Below, in pieces: positions 32,562 to 40,487 of a stretch of 64,000 nucleotides of DNA. Both the position numbers and the translations under genes were made by a program. The stretch's first letter is position 1. Each line of letters opens with the position of its first letter. The notes below the pieces were generated by a model. It worked only from the letters and a program-made list of their open reading frames with translations, did not search any database and was not told the origin of the DNA. The stretch comes from AP-15 sp963747735 (lineage in GTDB: Bacteria > Pseudomonadota > Alphaproteobacteria > ATCC43930 > CGMCC-115725), in assembly GCA_963747735.1 (NCBI GenBank), contig CAVVGE010000004.1, forward strand, positions 372,001 to 436,000, in the 5' to 3' direction.

Positions 32562-33623
32562 ATGATCGTTCTCGGGATCGAGACGAGCTGCGACGAGACG
32601 GCGGCGGCCCTGGTCGGCGACGGGCCGTCCGGCCCGTGCATCCGGTCGAGCCTCGTCTATTCCCAATTGGCCGAGCATCGACCGTTTGGCGGGGTCGTGC
32701 CCGAGATCGCGGCCCGTGCGCATCTCGAATGCCTCGACGGTCTGATCGGGCGCGCCCTTGCCGAGGCCGGGCTCGGGCTCGGCGAGATCGATGCGGTGGC
32801 AGCCTCGGCCGGCCCCGGCCTGATCGGCGGGCTGATTGTCGGCACGATGATGGCAAAGGGGATCGCCTGGGCCGCCGCAAAGCCGTTTTTGGCGGTCAAC
32901 CATCTCGAAGGCCACGCGCTTTCGGTGCGTCTGACCAGCGCTGTGGCCTTTCCCTACCTGCTGCTGCTGGTCTCGGGCGGGCACTGCCAGCTGTTGTGCT
33001 GCGCCGGGGTCGGCCGCTACCGGCGGCTCGGCACGACGCTCGACGACGCCGCCGGCGAAGCCTTCGACAAGGCAGCCAAGCTGATCGGTCTCGGCTTTCC
33101 CGGCGGCCCCGCGATCGAACGGGCCGCGCTGGATGGCGACGAGCACCGGTTTGCGCTGCCCCGCCCGCTCGTTGGCCGTCCCGGCTGCGATTTTTCGTTT
33201 TCCGGGTTGAAGACCGCGGTGCGCCGTATTGCCGAGGACCTCGAGCCGCTCGGCCCGCGCGAGCAAGCCGACCTTGCCGCCTCGGTCGAGCTGGCGATTT
33301 GCGAGGCGCTTTGCGACCGCACCGGGCACGCCATCGCCTGGTTTCGCAAAACCCATCCCGAGGGGCGGACCCTCGTCGCCGCCGGCGGGGTCGCCGCCAA
33401 TTCCCGCTTGCGCCGCAGGCTTGCGGGGCTTGCTGCCGAGGCCGGCCTCGATTTTGTCGTGCCGCCGGTCGCGCTCTGCACCGACAATGCGGCGATGATC
33501 GCTTGGGCCGGGGTCGAGCGGCTGCGGCTCGGGCTCATCGACGGGCTCGATGCCGCGCCCCGCCCGCGCTGGCCGCTCGACCCCACCGCATCGCCGCGGC
33601 CCGGCGCCGGTGTGAAGGCATGA
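32562..33623 (+). CDS. tsaD: tRNA N6-adenosine threonylcarbamoyltransferase
   Basis: TsaD catalyses the last step of t6A37 modification of tRNAs reading ANN codons. The 353-residue protein starts with MIVLGIETSCDETAAALV and has the iron-binding HLEGH pair (His114, His118 in VNHLEGHALSV), LLLLVSGGHCQLL, LDDAAGEAFDKAAKLIGLGF, FSFSGLKTAVRR and VAAGGVAANSRLR. ATG 32562 fits homologues; the frame is open upstream into spoVR but without similarity. The stop overlaps the gpsA start (ATGA). Confidence 0.97.
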   Translation: MIVLGIETSCDETAAALVGDGPSGPCIRSSLVYSQLAEHRPFGGVVPEIAARAHLECLDGLIGRALAEAGLGLGEIDAVAASAGPGLIGGLIVGTMMAKGIAWAAAKPFLAVNHLEGHALSVRLTSAVAFPYLLLLVSGGHCQLLCCAGVGRYRRLGTTLDDAAGEAFDKAAKLIGLGFPGGPAIERAALDGDEHRFALPRPLVGRPGCDFSFSGLKTAVRRIAEDLEPLGPREQADLAASVELAICEALCDRTGHAIAWFRKTHPEGRTLVAAGGVAANSRLRRRLAGLAAEAGLDFVVPPVALCTDNAAMIAWAGVERLRLGLIDGLDAAPRPRWPLDPTASPRPGAGVKA

Positions 33624-34609
33624 AGCGCCTGGCGATCCTCGGCGGCGGCGCCTGGGGGACCGCGCTTGCGATCGTCGCCCGGCGCGCCGGCTCCGTTCCG
33701 GTGATCTGGGCGCGCGATCCCGCGGTCGCCGCCGCGATCAACGAGCAGCACGAAAACCCGGCATATCTGCCGGAGATCCCGCTCGATCCGGAGATCGGCG
33801 CGACCAGCGACCTCGTTGCGGCAGCGGCCGAGGCAGAGGCGGTTTTGCTCGCCGTGCCGGCGCAATCGCTGCGCGGCGTGCTGACCGCGCTGCGGGCGCA
33901 TGTGCCGGCTGGGATGCCGCTGTTGCATTGCGCCAAGGGCATCGAGGCGGGGACGCTGGCGACGGTGTCGGAAATCGGCGGCGAAATCCTGCCGGCGGCG
34001 CCCTTTGCGGTGCTGTCGGGCCCGAGCTTTGGCAGCGAGGTCGCGCGCGGCCTGCCGGCGGCGGTTACGATCGCCAGCCATCAAGCGGCGCTCGCGCGCG
34101 CTTTCACCGCGGCCCTCGCCAACGACCGGTTTCGACCGTATCTGTCGGACGACCCGCTGGGCGCGCAGATCGGCGGGGCGGTCAAGAACGTGCTGGCGAT
34201 CGGTTGCGGCATGATCTTGGGCCGCGGCTTTGGCGACAACGCGCGCGCCGCCTTGATCACCCGCGGGCTCGCCGAGATGAGCCGGCTGGGGCTCGCCAAG
34301 GGCGGCCGCGCCGAGACCTTTGCCGGGCTCTCCGGGATCGGCGATCTGGTGCTGACCTGCAGCGCCGTCCAGTCGCGCAACTATGCGCTGGGCTTGGCGC
34401 TCGGCCGGGGCGCCACGCTCAGCGAGGCGCTGCGGGCGCGCCACACGACGGTCGAAGGGGTCGCGACCGCCGCCGCGGTGGTCGGGCTGGCGGGCCGGCT
34501 GGGGGTCGAAATGCCGATCAGCGAGGCGGTCGATACCGTGCTCCACCGCGGCGTCTCGATCGAGGCGATGGCCGACCGGCTGCTGCGCCGCCCCCATCGC
34601 GCCGAATAG
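33620..34609 (+). CDS. gpsA: Glycerol-3-phosphate dehydrogenase [NAD(P)+]
   Basis: GpsA makes sn-glycerol 3-phosphate from dihydroxyacetone phosphate for phospholipid synthesis. The 329-residue protein has the Rossmann motif LAILGGGAWGTALAIVA near the N-terminus, VLLAVPAQSLRGVL, LLHCAKGIEAGTL, the FAVLSGPSFGSEVARGLPAA stretch and the catalytic-lysine region IGGAVKNVLAIGCGM, plus SRNYALGLALGRG. The start overlaps tsaD by four bases. plsY, which uses the same lipid pathway, is elsewhere in the window. Confidence 0.97.
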   Translation: MKRLAILGGGAWGTALAIVARRAGSVPVIWARDPAVAAAINEQHENPAYLPEIPLDPEIGATSDLVAAAAEAEAVLLAVPAQSLRGVLTALRAHVPAGMPLLHCAKGIEAGTLATVSEIGGEILPAAPFAVLSGPSFGSEVARGLPAAVTIASHQAALARAFTAALANDRFRPYLSDDPLGAQIGGAVKNVLAIGCGMILGRGFGDNARAALITRGLAEMSRLGLAKGGRAETFAGLSGIGDLVLTCSAVQSRNYALGLALGRGATLSEALRARHTTVEGVATAAAVVGLAGRLGVEMPISEAVDTVLHRGVSIEAMADRLLRRPHRAE

Positions 34610-34636
34610 AGGGAATCCCGCCGAATAGGAGCCATC

Positions 34637-34655
34637 GCGGAAAACACTTTTCCGC
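34637..34655. terminator. Hairpin after gpsA
   Basis: GCGGAAAA, a CAC loop and TTTTCCGC form a perfect 8-bp stem 28 bases after the gpsA stop and before clpS. The T's lie inside the stem rather than after it, so termination is plausible but not certain. Confidence 0.45.
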
Positions 34656-34711
34656 ACCGGCGGAAAGCCAATATCATCGGATGGCGAGCGACGTCACCGG
34701 CTCGGGTCGAT

Positions 34712-35038
34712 ATGAGAGACAACGGCAAGCGCGGCGAGGAGGGCCCTGGCACCGGCGTCGTCGTCAAGACGAAGCCGAAGACCAAGAAGCCATCCATGTA
34801 CAAGGTGCTTATGTTGAACGACGATTACACGCCAATGGAGTTCGTCGTCCACATCCTCGAGCGGTTCTTCAACAAGAGCCGGCAGGAGGCGACCCGCATC
34901 ATGCTGCATGTGCATCGCCGCGGGGTCGGGCTGTGCGGCGTTTATACCTACGAAGTGGCGGAGACCAAGGTGACCCAGGTCATGGACTTTGCCCGGCAGC
35001 ACCAGCATCCGCTGCAATGCACGTTGGAAAAGGATTAG
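34712..35038 (+). CDS. clpS: ATP-dependent Clp protease adaptor ClpS
   Basis: ClpS delivers N-end-rule substrates to ClpAP. The 108-residue protein has a flexible basic N-terminal extension, then the conserved core YKVLMLNDDYTPMEFVVHIL with the substrate-pocket residues of NDDYTPMEF, MLHVHRRGVGLCGVYTYEVA and a C-terminal HPLQCTLEKD. It precedes clpA by 40 bases as in most proteobacteria. Confidence 0.97.
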   Translation: MRDNGKRGEEGPGTGVVVKTKPKTKKPSMYKVLMLNDDYTPMEFVVHILERFFNKSRQEATRIMLHVHRRGVGLCGVYTYEVAETKVTQVMDFARQHQHPLQCTLEKD

Positions 35039-35078
35039 CCGGCGGCGTGTTCGAGGCCGGAAGGAAGGAAGGGCGAGT

Positions 35079-37382
35079 GTGCTGTCACGCAATCTCGAAA
35101 AGTCGCTGCATCGGGCGCTGACCTACGCCAACGAACGCCGGCACGAATACGCCACGCTCGAGCACCTGCTGCTGGCCTTGACCGAAGACCAGGATTCGGT
35201 GGCGGTGCTGCGCGCGTGCAGCGTCGATGTCGACCGGTTGCGCCGCGAGGTGCTGAACTATGTCGACAACGAGCTCGCCAACCTGGTCGCCGTGCACAAG
35301 GACGACGCAAAGCCGACCGCGAGCTTTCAACGGGTCTTGCAGCGCGCCGCGATCCACGTCCAATCCTCGGGCCGCGAGGAGGTGACCGGCGCCAATGTCC
35401 TGGTCGCGATGTTCGCCGAGCGCGAAAGCCACGCGGTCTATTTTCTGCAAGAGCAGGACATGACCCGGTTCGACGCGGTCAACTACATCTCGCACGGGAT
35501 CGCCAAGGCGCCCGGCCGCTCCGAGACGCGCCGCGTGCAGGGTGCGGAGGACGAGGAGCGCGGCGACAAGTCGCAAAAGCGCAGCCACGACGCGCTCGAC
35601 GCCTACTGCGTCAACCTCAACAAAAAAGCCAAGAGCGGCAAGATCGACCCGCTGATCGGCCGCGAGGCCGAGGTCGACCGCACGATCCAGATCCTGTGCC
35701 GGCGGTCCAAGAACAACCCGCTCTACGTCGGCGATCCCGGGGTCGGCAAGACCGCGATCGCCGAGGGGCTGGCGCGCCGCATCGTCCAGCGCGAGGTCCC
35801 CGAAGTCTTGACGAACGCCACGATCTACGCGCTCGACATGGGGGCGTTGCTCGCCGGCACCCGCTATCGCGGCGATTTCGAGGAACGGCTAAAGGCGGTG
35901 CTGTCCGAGCTCGAGGCGCAGCCCGGCACGATCCTGTTTATCGACGAGATCCATACCGTGATCGGCGCCGGGGCGACGAGCGGCGGGGCGATGGACGCCT
36001 CGAACTTGCTCAAGCCGGCGCTTGCCGGCGGGGTCATCCGCTGTATCGGCTCGACCACCTATAAGGAATACCGCAACTATTTCGAGAAGGACCGGGCGCT
36101 GGTTCGCCGCTTTCAGAAAATCGACGTCAACGAGCCGACGGTCGAGGATGCGGTCAAGATCCTGCGCGGGCTGAAGCCCTATTACGAGCGGCACCACAAG
36201 GTCCGCTACACGGCCGAAGCGTTGCGCGCCGCGGTCGAGCTGTCGCACCGCTATATCGGCGACCGCAAATTGCCCGACAAGGCGATTGATGTCATCGACG
36301 AGACCGGGGCGGCGCAGATGCTGGTTCCCGAAAACCGCCGGCGCAAGACGATCACCGCGCGCGAGGTCGAGGCGGTGATCGCGACGATGGCGCGGATCCC
36401 GCCCAAGAGCGTTTCGACCGACGACCGCGAAGTGCTGAAAAACCTCGATCGCGACCTGAAAACGATGGTGTTCGGGCAGGACAGCGCGATCGAGGCGCTG
36501 GTGTCGGCGATCAAGCTCGCCCGCGCCGGGCTGCGCGAGCCGGAAAAGCCGATCGGCTCCTATCTGTTCTCCGGCCCGACCGGGGTCGGCAAGACCGAGG
36601 TCGCGCGCCAGCTCGCCCGCACCCTCGGCATCGAGATCACCCGCTTCGACATGTCCGAATACATGGAGCGGCATACGGTGTCGCGGCTGATCGGCGCGCC
36701 GCCGGGCTATGTCGGGTTTGACCAGGGTGGGCTCCTGACCGATGCGATCGACCAGCACCCGCATTCGGTGCTGCTGCTCGACGAGATCGAGAAGGCGCAT
36801 CCGGACCTGTTCAACATCCTCTTGCAGGTCATGGATTACGGGAAATTGACCGACCACAACGGCAAGAACGTCGATTTCCGCAACGTGATCCTGATCATGA
36901 CGACAAATGCCGGTGCCGCCGAATTGGCCAGGCAGGCGATCGGCTTTGGCAGCGGCATCCGCACCGGCCATGACGAGGAAGCGATCACCCGGATGTTCAC
37001 GCCGGAGTTCCGCAACCGGCTCGACGCGACGATCTCGTTCGCGCCGCTGTCGCCGGAAACGATCGGCCGCGTCGTCGACAAATTCGTCTTGCAGCTCGAA
37101 GAGCAGCTCGCCGACCGCAACGTCACGATCGAGCTCGACCCCGAGGCCCGCGATTGGCTCGCCAGGAAGGGCTACGATCCGCTGTTCGGCGCCCGCCCGC
37201 TTGCCCGCGTGATCCAGGAGCACATCAAAAAGCCGCTGGCCGAGGAATTGCTGTTTGGGCACCTCGCCAAAGGCGGCACCGTGCGGGTCACCAAGAAGGC
37301 GGACGAGGACGCGCTCGGCTTTGCCTATGAGGAAGGCCCGGCCGCCCCCGCGCGCCCCAAGGAGCCGGCATTCGTCGAATAG
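35079..37382 (+). CDS. clpA: ATP-dependent Clp protease ATPase subunit ClpA
   Basis: ClpA is the AAA+ unfoldase of ClpAP. The 767-residue protein has the N-terminal double Clp-N domain starting VLSRNLEKSLHRALTYANER, a first AAA domain (Walker A GDPGVGKT at 218-225, Walker B TILFIDEIHTVIGAGA) and a second (GPTGVGKTEVARQLART; VLLLDEIEKAHPDLF). The loop AIGFGSGIRTG matches the ClpP-docking IGF/IGL loop. The start is GTG 35079, nine bases after GGAAGGAAGG; homologues begin MLSRNLE. ATG codons upstream lie within clpS. No clpP is in the window. Confidence 0.97.
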   Translation: MLSRNLEKSLHRALTYANERRHEYATLEHLLLALTEDQDSVAVLRACSVDVDRLRREVLNYVDNELANLVAVHKDDAKPTASFQRVLQRAAIHVQSSGREEVTGANVLVAMFAERESHAVYFLQEQDMTRFDAVNYISHGIAKAPGRSETRRVQGAEDEERGDKSQKRSHDALDAYCVNLNKKAKSGKIDPLIGREAEVDRTIQILCRRSKNNPLYVGDPGVGKTAIAEGLARRIVQREVPEVLTNATIYALDMGALLAGTRYRGDFEERLKAVLSELEAQPGTILFIDEIHTVIGAGATSGGAMDASNLLKPALAGGVIRCIGSTTYKEYRNYFEKDRALVRRFQKIDVNEPTVEDAVKILRGLKPYYERHHKVRYTAEALRAAVELSHRYIGDRKLPDKAIDVIDETGAAQMLVPENRRRKTITAREVEAVIATMARIPPKSVSTDDREVLKNLDRDLKTMVFGQDSAIEALVSAIKLARAGLREPEKPIGSYLFSGPTGVGKTEVARQLARTLGIEITRFDMSEYMERHTVSRLIGAPPGYVGFDQGGLLTDAIDQHPHSVLLLDEIEKAHPDLFNILLQVMDYGKLTDHNGKNVDFRNVILIMTTNAGAAELARQAIGFGSGIRTGHDEEAITRMFTPEFRNRLDATISFAPLSPETIGRVVDKFVLQLEEQLADRNVTIELDPEARDWLARKGYDPLFGARPLARVIQEHIKKPLAEELLFGHLAKGGTVRVTKKADEDALGFAYEEGPAAPARPKEPAFVE

Positions 37383-37487
37383 CGGCAGAGGTCAATAGCT
37401 TCAGGCGGCAGGCGGCAATAGCGGCAGGCGGCCTTTCGGCGACCCGCGGCTCGCTGGCGCGGCGGGGAATCGCACCGCCCGCCGGCA

Positions 37488-38705
37488 TCAGATGATGTTG
37501 CGTTCGCGAAAAGCTTCGATCTGGGCCGGGGTGTAGCCGAGCCCGGCGAGGAGGGTGTCGTTGTCGGCGCCGAGCTTTGGCGCGACACCGATTTGCGCCG
37601 GCGTTTCCGAGAAATGCCAGGGCGAGCCGTGCACCTTGAGCCGCCTGCCGTGCTCGGGATAGTCGATCTCGGTGACGTAGCCGTTCGCCACCACGTCCGG
37701 GTCGTTCGAGGCTTCGAGCAGCGTGTTGATCGGCGCCGAGACGATGTCGGCCGCGCGCAGCCGCTCCACCCAATCCTCGCGCGGGCCGGTGGCGAAGAGA
37801 TCGTCCAGCATGCGCAGCAAGGCCGCGCGCTGCTGGTCGGAGGACACGATCACACCGAGATCGCCAAAGCCCGCCTCCTCGAGCCTCTGGTAGAAGCCGA
37901 GCGCGGTCATCGCGTCACGCCATTTGCGGCCGCCGTTCAGCTGGAGCACCAGGGGCTTGCCGTCGCGGTCGTTGAAGCTGGCGCTGAGGCCGGGGCGCTG
38001 CGGCGTGCCGGTGACGCGCGCCTGGCCGGTCACCGGATCGCGGTTGCGCCACATCGCCGTCGTCAGGGTCCAGCCCATCAGGCGGACCTGGCCACCGAGC
38101 AGCGAGCAATCGACCTTTTGGCCGATCCCGGTGGCGCGCGCATGGGTCAGGGCGGCGAGCGCCCCGCCAAAGGCGAGGATTGCGCAGGTTTCGTCGGCGA
38201 CCGAGACGACGCCGGTCCGCAAAGGCTGGCCCGGCGTCGAATAGGCTTGCGTGATGCCGCCCAGCGCTTGCGCCATCGAGTCGGTGCCGGGCAGATGCGC
38301 GTTCGGCCCCTTTGGCCCATAGCCAGACACCGAGACGTAGACCAGCTTTGGGTTGACCCGCCGCAATTCCTCGTAGCCGAAGCCGTTTTTCTCGGCCGCC
38401 CCCGGCCGGAAGTTCTGGCCGAAGATGTCCGCCTTCGCGACCAGCCGGCGCAGGATATCGCGGCCCTCCTCGGTTTTGAGGTTCAAGGTGAGGCTCTTCA
38501 CGCCGCGGTTGTTGGTCTCGAAATAGGTGCTGGGGAAGCCCGGCATCACGGTCGAGCCGCGCGAATTGTCGCCGATTTCCGGCACCTCGATCTTGACCAC
38601 CTCAGCGCCGAGATCGGCCATCAGCATGTAAGGCACGGTGCCGGCCTGCGCGGTCGAGCAAGCGACGACCTTGACACCCTGAAGCGGGCCATGCGGCTCA
38701 GCCAT
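37488..38705 (-). CDS. Type III (CaiB/BaiF) acyl-CoA transferase
   Basis: A second CaiB/BaiF-family CoA-transferase, 405 residues. Features include GVKVVACSTAQAGTVPYMLM, LGAEVVKIEVPEIGDNSRG, FETNNRGVKSLTLNL, SGYGPKGPNAHLPGTDSMAQ, and SVADETCAILAFGGALAAL, where the Asp is the candidate catalytic residue. The substrate is unknown. It is not a close duplicate of the CoA-transferase near 13 kb. The start at 38705 is set by a GGGAGG ribosome-binding site on the minus strand; a longer frame from 38804 is open but unsupported. It is divergent from pyrB. Confidence 0.9.
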   Translation of the reverse strand: MAEPHGPLQGVKVVACSTAQAGTVPYMLMADLGAEVVKIEVPEIGDNSRGSTVMPGFPSTYFETNNRGVKSLTLNLKTEEGRDILRRLVAKADIFGQNFRPGAAEKNGFGYEELRRVNPKLVYVSVSGYGPKGPNAHLPGTDSMAQALGGITQAYSTPGQPLRTGVVSVADETCAILAFGGALAALTHARATGIGQKVDCSLLGGQVRLMGWTLTTAMWRNRDPVTGQARVTGTPQRPGLSASFNDRDGKPLVLQLNGGRKWRDAMTALGFYQRLEEAGFGDLGVIVSSDQQRAALLRMLDDLFATGPREDWVERLRAADIVSAPINTLLEASNDPDVVANGYVTEIDYPEHGRRLKVHGSPWHFSETPAQIGVAPKLGADNDTLLAGLGYTPAQIEAFRERNII

Positions 38706-38784
38706 GTCGAAGAACCTCCCGGCGCCAGCGGCGAATGGCGAAACTATACCCGGTTTTGGATCAGGAGGCCCGATTTGGCGAAAC

Positions 38785-38813
38785 TTGCCGCCCGATGGAC
38801 CCACCCCTATAGT
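38785..38813 (+). promoter_or_regulatory. Sigma-70 promoter candidate for pyrB
   Basis: TTGCCG and TATAGT are separated by 17 bases. The expected transcription start falls at about 38820, only a base or two before the pyrB ATG at 38822, and there is no ribosome-binding site, so the transcript may be leaderless. Confidence 0.5.
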
Positions 38814-38821
38814 GCCGGCCT

Positions 38822-39787
38822 ATGCAGGGAGCCGCTGGCGAGATCGCGTTTCGGCCCCGCCATCTGCTCGGCATCGAGGGCCTGTCGCCGGAAGAGATCG
38901 AGGGGTTTCTCGATCTCGCCGACGGCTATGTCGAGCTGAGCCGGCAGGCCGACAAAAAACGCGCGCTGTTACGCGGGCGCACGGTCATCAACTGCTTTTT
39001 CGAGAACTCGACCCGCACCCGCACCTCGTTTGAGGTCGCCGGCAAAAGGCTCGGCGCCGATGTGATCAACATGGCGGTGGCGGTGAGCTCGATGGTCAAG
39101 GGCGAGACCCTGATCGACACGGCGATGACGCTCAACGCGATGCACCCCGATGTGCTGGTCGTGCGCCATCCCGAATCGGGGGCGGTGCAGCTCCTTTCGG
39201 AAAAGGTCGATTGCGCTGTCGTCAATGCCGGCGACGGCAGCCACGAGCACCCGACCCAGGCGCTGCTCGATGCGCTGACGATCCGCCGGCGCAAGGGCCG
39301 GCTCGGCGGCCTCATCGTGGCGATCTGCGGCGATGTGCTGCACAGCCGCGTCGCACGCTCGAACATTGCGCTCTTGAACACGATGGGGGCGCGGGTGCGG
39401 GTCGTGGCGCCGCGCACCTTGCTCCCGGCCGAAATCGAGCGGCTCGGGGTCGAGGTGTTCCACGACATGAATGCCGGGCTCGCCGGGGTCGATATCGTGA
39501 TGATGCTGCGGCTGCAGAACGAGCGGATGCACGGCTCGTTTGTACCGTCGACGCGCGAATACTTCCATTTCTTCGGGCTCGACTACGACAAGTTGCGCGC
39601 AGCCAAGCCCGATGCGCTGATCATGCACCCGGGCCCGATGAACCGCGGCGTCGAGATCGGCAGCGAAATCGCCGACGACATCGACCGCAGCCTGATCCGC
39701 CACCAGGTCGAGATGGGCGTGGCGGTGCGCATGGCCTGCCTCGAAGCCCTGACCCGCGACCTCGGCAACGGCCCGCCCTTGCAGTGA
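38822..39787 (+). CDS. pyrB: Aspartate carbamoyltransferase catalytic subunit
   Basis: PyrB condenses carbamoyl phosphate with aspartate, the committed step of pyrimidine synthesis. The 321-residue protein has the carbamoyl-phosphate signature FFENSTRTRTSFE (Ser63 to Ser69), GDGSHEHPTQALLDALTI, ICGDVLHSRVARSN, MMLRLQNERM and the C-terminal ALIMHPGPMNRGVEI. The start is fixed by homology (RHLLGIEGLSPEEI) with no ribosome-binding site. No pyrI regulatory subunit follows. Instead a VapBC module and then a pyrC-like gene follow. Confidence 0.97.
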   Translation: MQGAAGEIAFRPRHLLGIEGLSPEEIEGFLDLADGYVELSRQADKKRALLRGRTVINCFFENSTRTRTSFEVAGKRLGADVINMAVAVSSMVKGETLIDTAMTLNAMHPDVLVVRHPESGAVQLLSEKVDCAVVNAGDGSHEHPTQALLDALTIRRRKGRLGGLIVAICGDVLHSRVARSNIALLNTMGARVRVVAPRTLLPAEIERLGVEVFHDMNAGLAGVDIVMMLRLQNERMHGSFVPSTREYFHFFGLDYDKLRAAKPDALIMHPGPMNRGVEIGSEIADDIDRSLIRHQVEMGVAVRMACLEALTRDLGNGPPLQ

Positions 39788-39796
39788 CCGCCGCTC

Positions 39797-39823
39797 GTCT
39801 ATATTCCGTATTAGATTATAGAC
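39797..39823. promoter_or_regulatory. Inverted repeat upstream of vapB, likely TA operator
   Basis: GTCTATA (39797-39803) and its exact reverse complement TATAGAC (39817-39823) are separated by 13 bases in an AT-rich patch between pyrB and vapB. It overlaps promoter-like sequence and has the size expected for a VapBC autoregulatory operator. Confidence 0.55.
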
Positions 39824-39837
39824 CCGCAGGCGAGAGC

Positions 39838-40095
39838 ATGGCGTTGAGCCTCAAGGACAAGGAGACCGATCGCCTCGCCCGCGAGGTCGCCGCGGTCACC
39901 GGCGAGACGTTGACAGAGGCGATTCGAAAGGCGCTCGTCGAGCGGCTGGAGCGCGAGCGGTTGCGCCGCGGCGAAACCACCCGGCTGGCCGAGCGGCTGA
40001 TGCAGCTCGGCCGAGAGTGTGCGGCCCTTCCCGATTACGACACACGCAGCCCGGACGAGATCGTCGGCTATGACGAAACCGGCATGTGGCGCTGA
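39838..40095 (+). CDS. vapB: VapB-family antitoxin
   Basis: The 85-residue protein resembles the Rv0623-like/PSK transcription-factor antitoxins: MALSLKDKETDRLAREVAAV followed by TGETLTEAIRKALVERLERE, a helix pair that forms the DNA-binding dimer. A C-terminal acidic tail (YDTRSPDEIVGYDETGMW) has the typical PDEIVGYDE toxin-neutralising motif. Its stop shares a base with the toxin ATG (TGATG). An inverted repeat lies just upstream. It sits inside the pyrimidine operon. Confidence 0.93.
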   Translation: MALSLKDKETDRLAREVAAVTGETLTEAIRKALVERLERERLRRGETTRLAERLMQLGRECAALPDYDTRSPDEIVGYDETGMWR

Positions 40096-40487
40096 TGGTA
40101 ATCGACACCTCGGCGATTGTTGCTATCCTGTTCGACGAGCCTGACCAGCAGCGCTATGGTGAGGCCATCCAAGCCGCGACGGTTCGGCTCGTCTCAGCGG
40201 TGACGCGGGTCGAGCTCGCCTTTGTGATCGAGGGCCGCAAACGCGAAGCCGGGCGTGAGCGCCTGGAGCGGTTTTTTCAGCTGATCGGCGCCGAAATCGC
40301 TGCGGTCACGCCGCAACAGGCCGAGATCGCGGTTGATGCATTTCGCCGCTTCGGCCGAGGCCGCCACCGGGCCAGGCTGAATATCGGCGACTGCTTCTCC
40401 TACGCGCTAGCGATAGCGACGGACGACACGCTGCTCTTCAAGGGCAACGATTTCAGCCATACCGATATCCGCCCGGCGTTGCCGTGA
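40095..40487 (+). CDS. vapC: VapC-family PIN-domain ribonuclease toxin
   Basis: The 130-residue protein is a complete PIN domain with the acidic active site: Asp4 in MVIDTSAIVAIL, Glu40 in VTRVELAFV, Asp99 in NIGDCFSYALA and Asp119 in KGNDFSHTDI. VapC toxins cleave tRNA or rRNA when released from VapB. The ATG overlaps the vapB stop. Its own stop overlaps the GTG of the pyrC-like gene (GTGA), so toxin translation is coupled to the downstream biosynthetic gene. Unlike the TA pair near 13.7 kb it is intact. Confidence 0.94.
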   Translation: MVIDTSAIVAILFDEPDQQRYGEAIQAATVRLVSAVTRVELAFVIEGRKREAGRERLERFFQLIGAEIAAVTPQQAEIAVDAFRRFGRGRHRARLNIGDCFSYALAIATDDTLLFKGNDFSHTDIRPALP

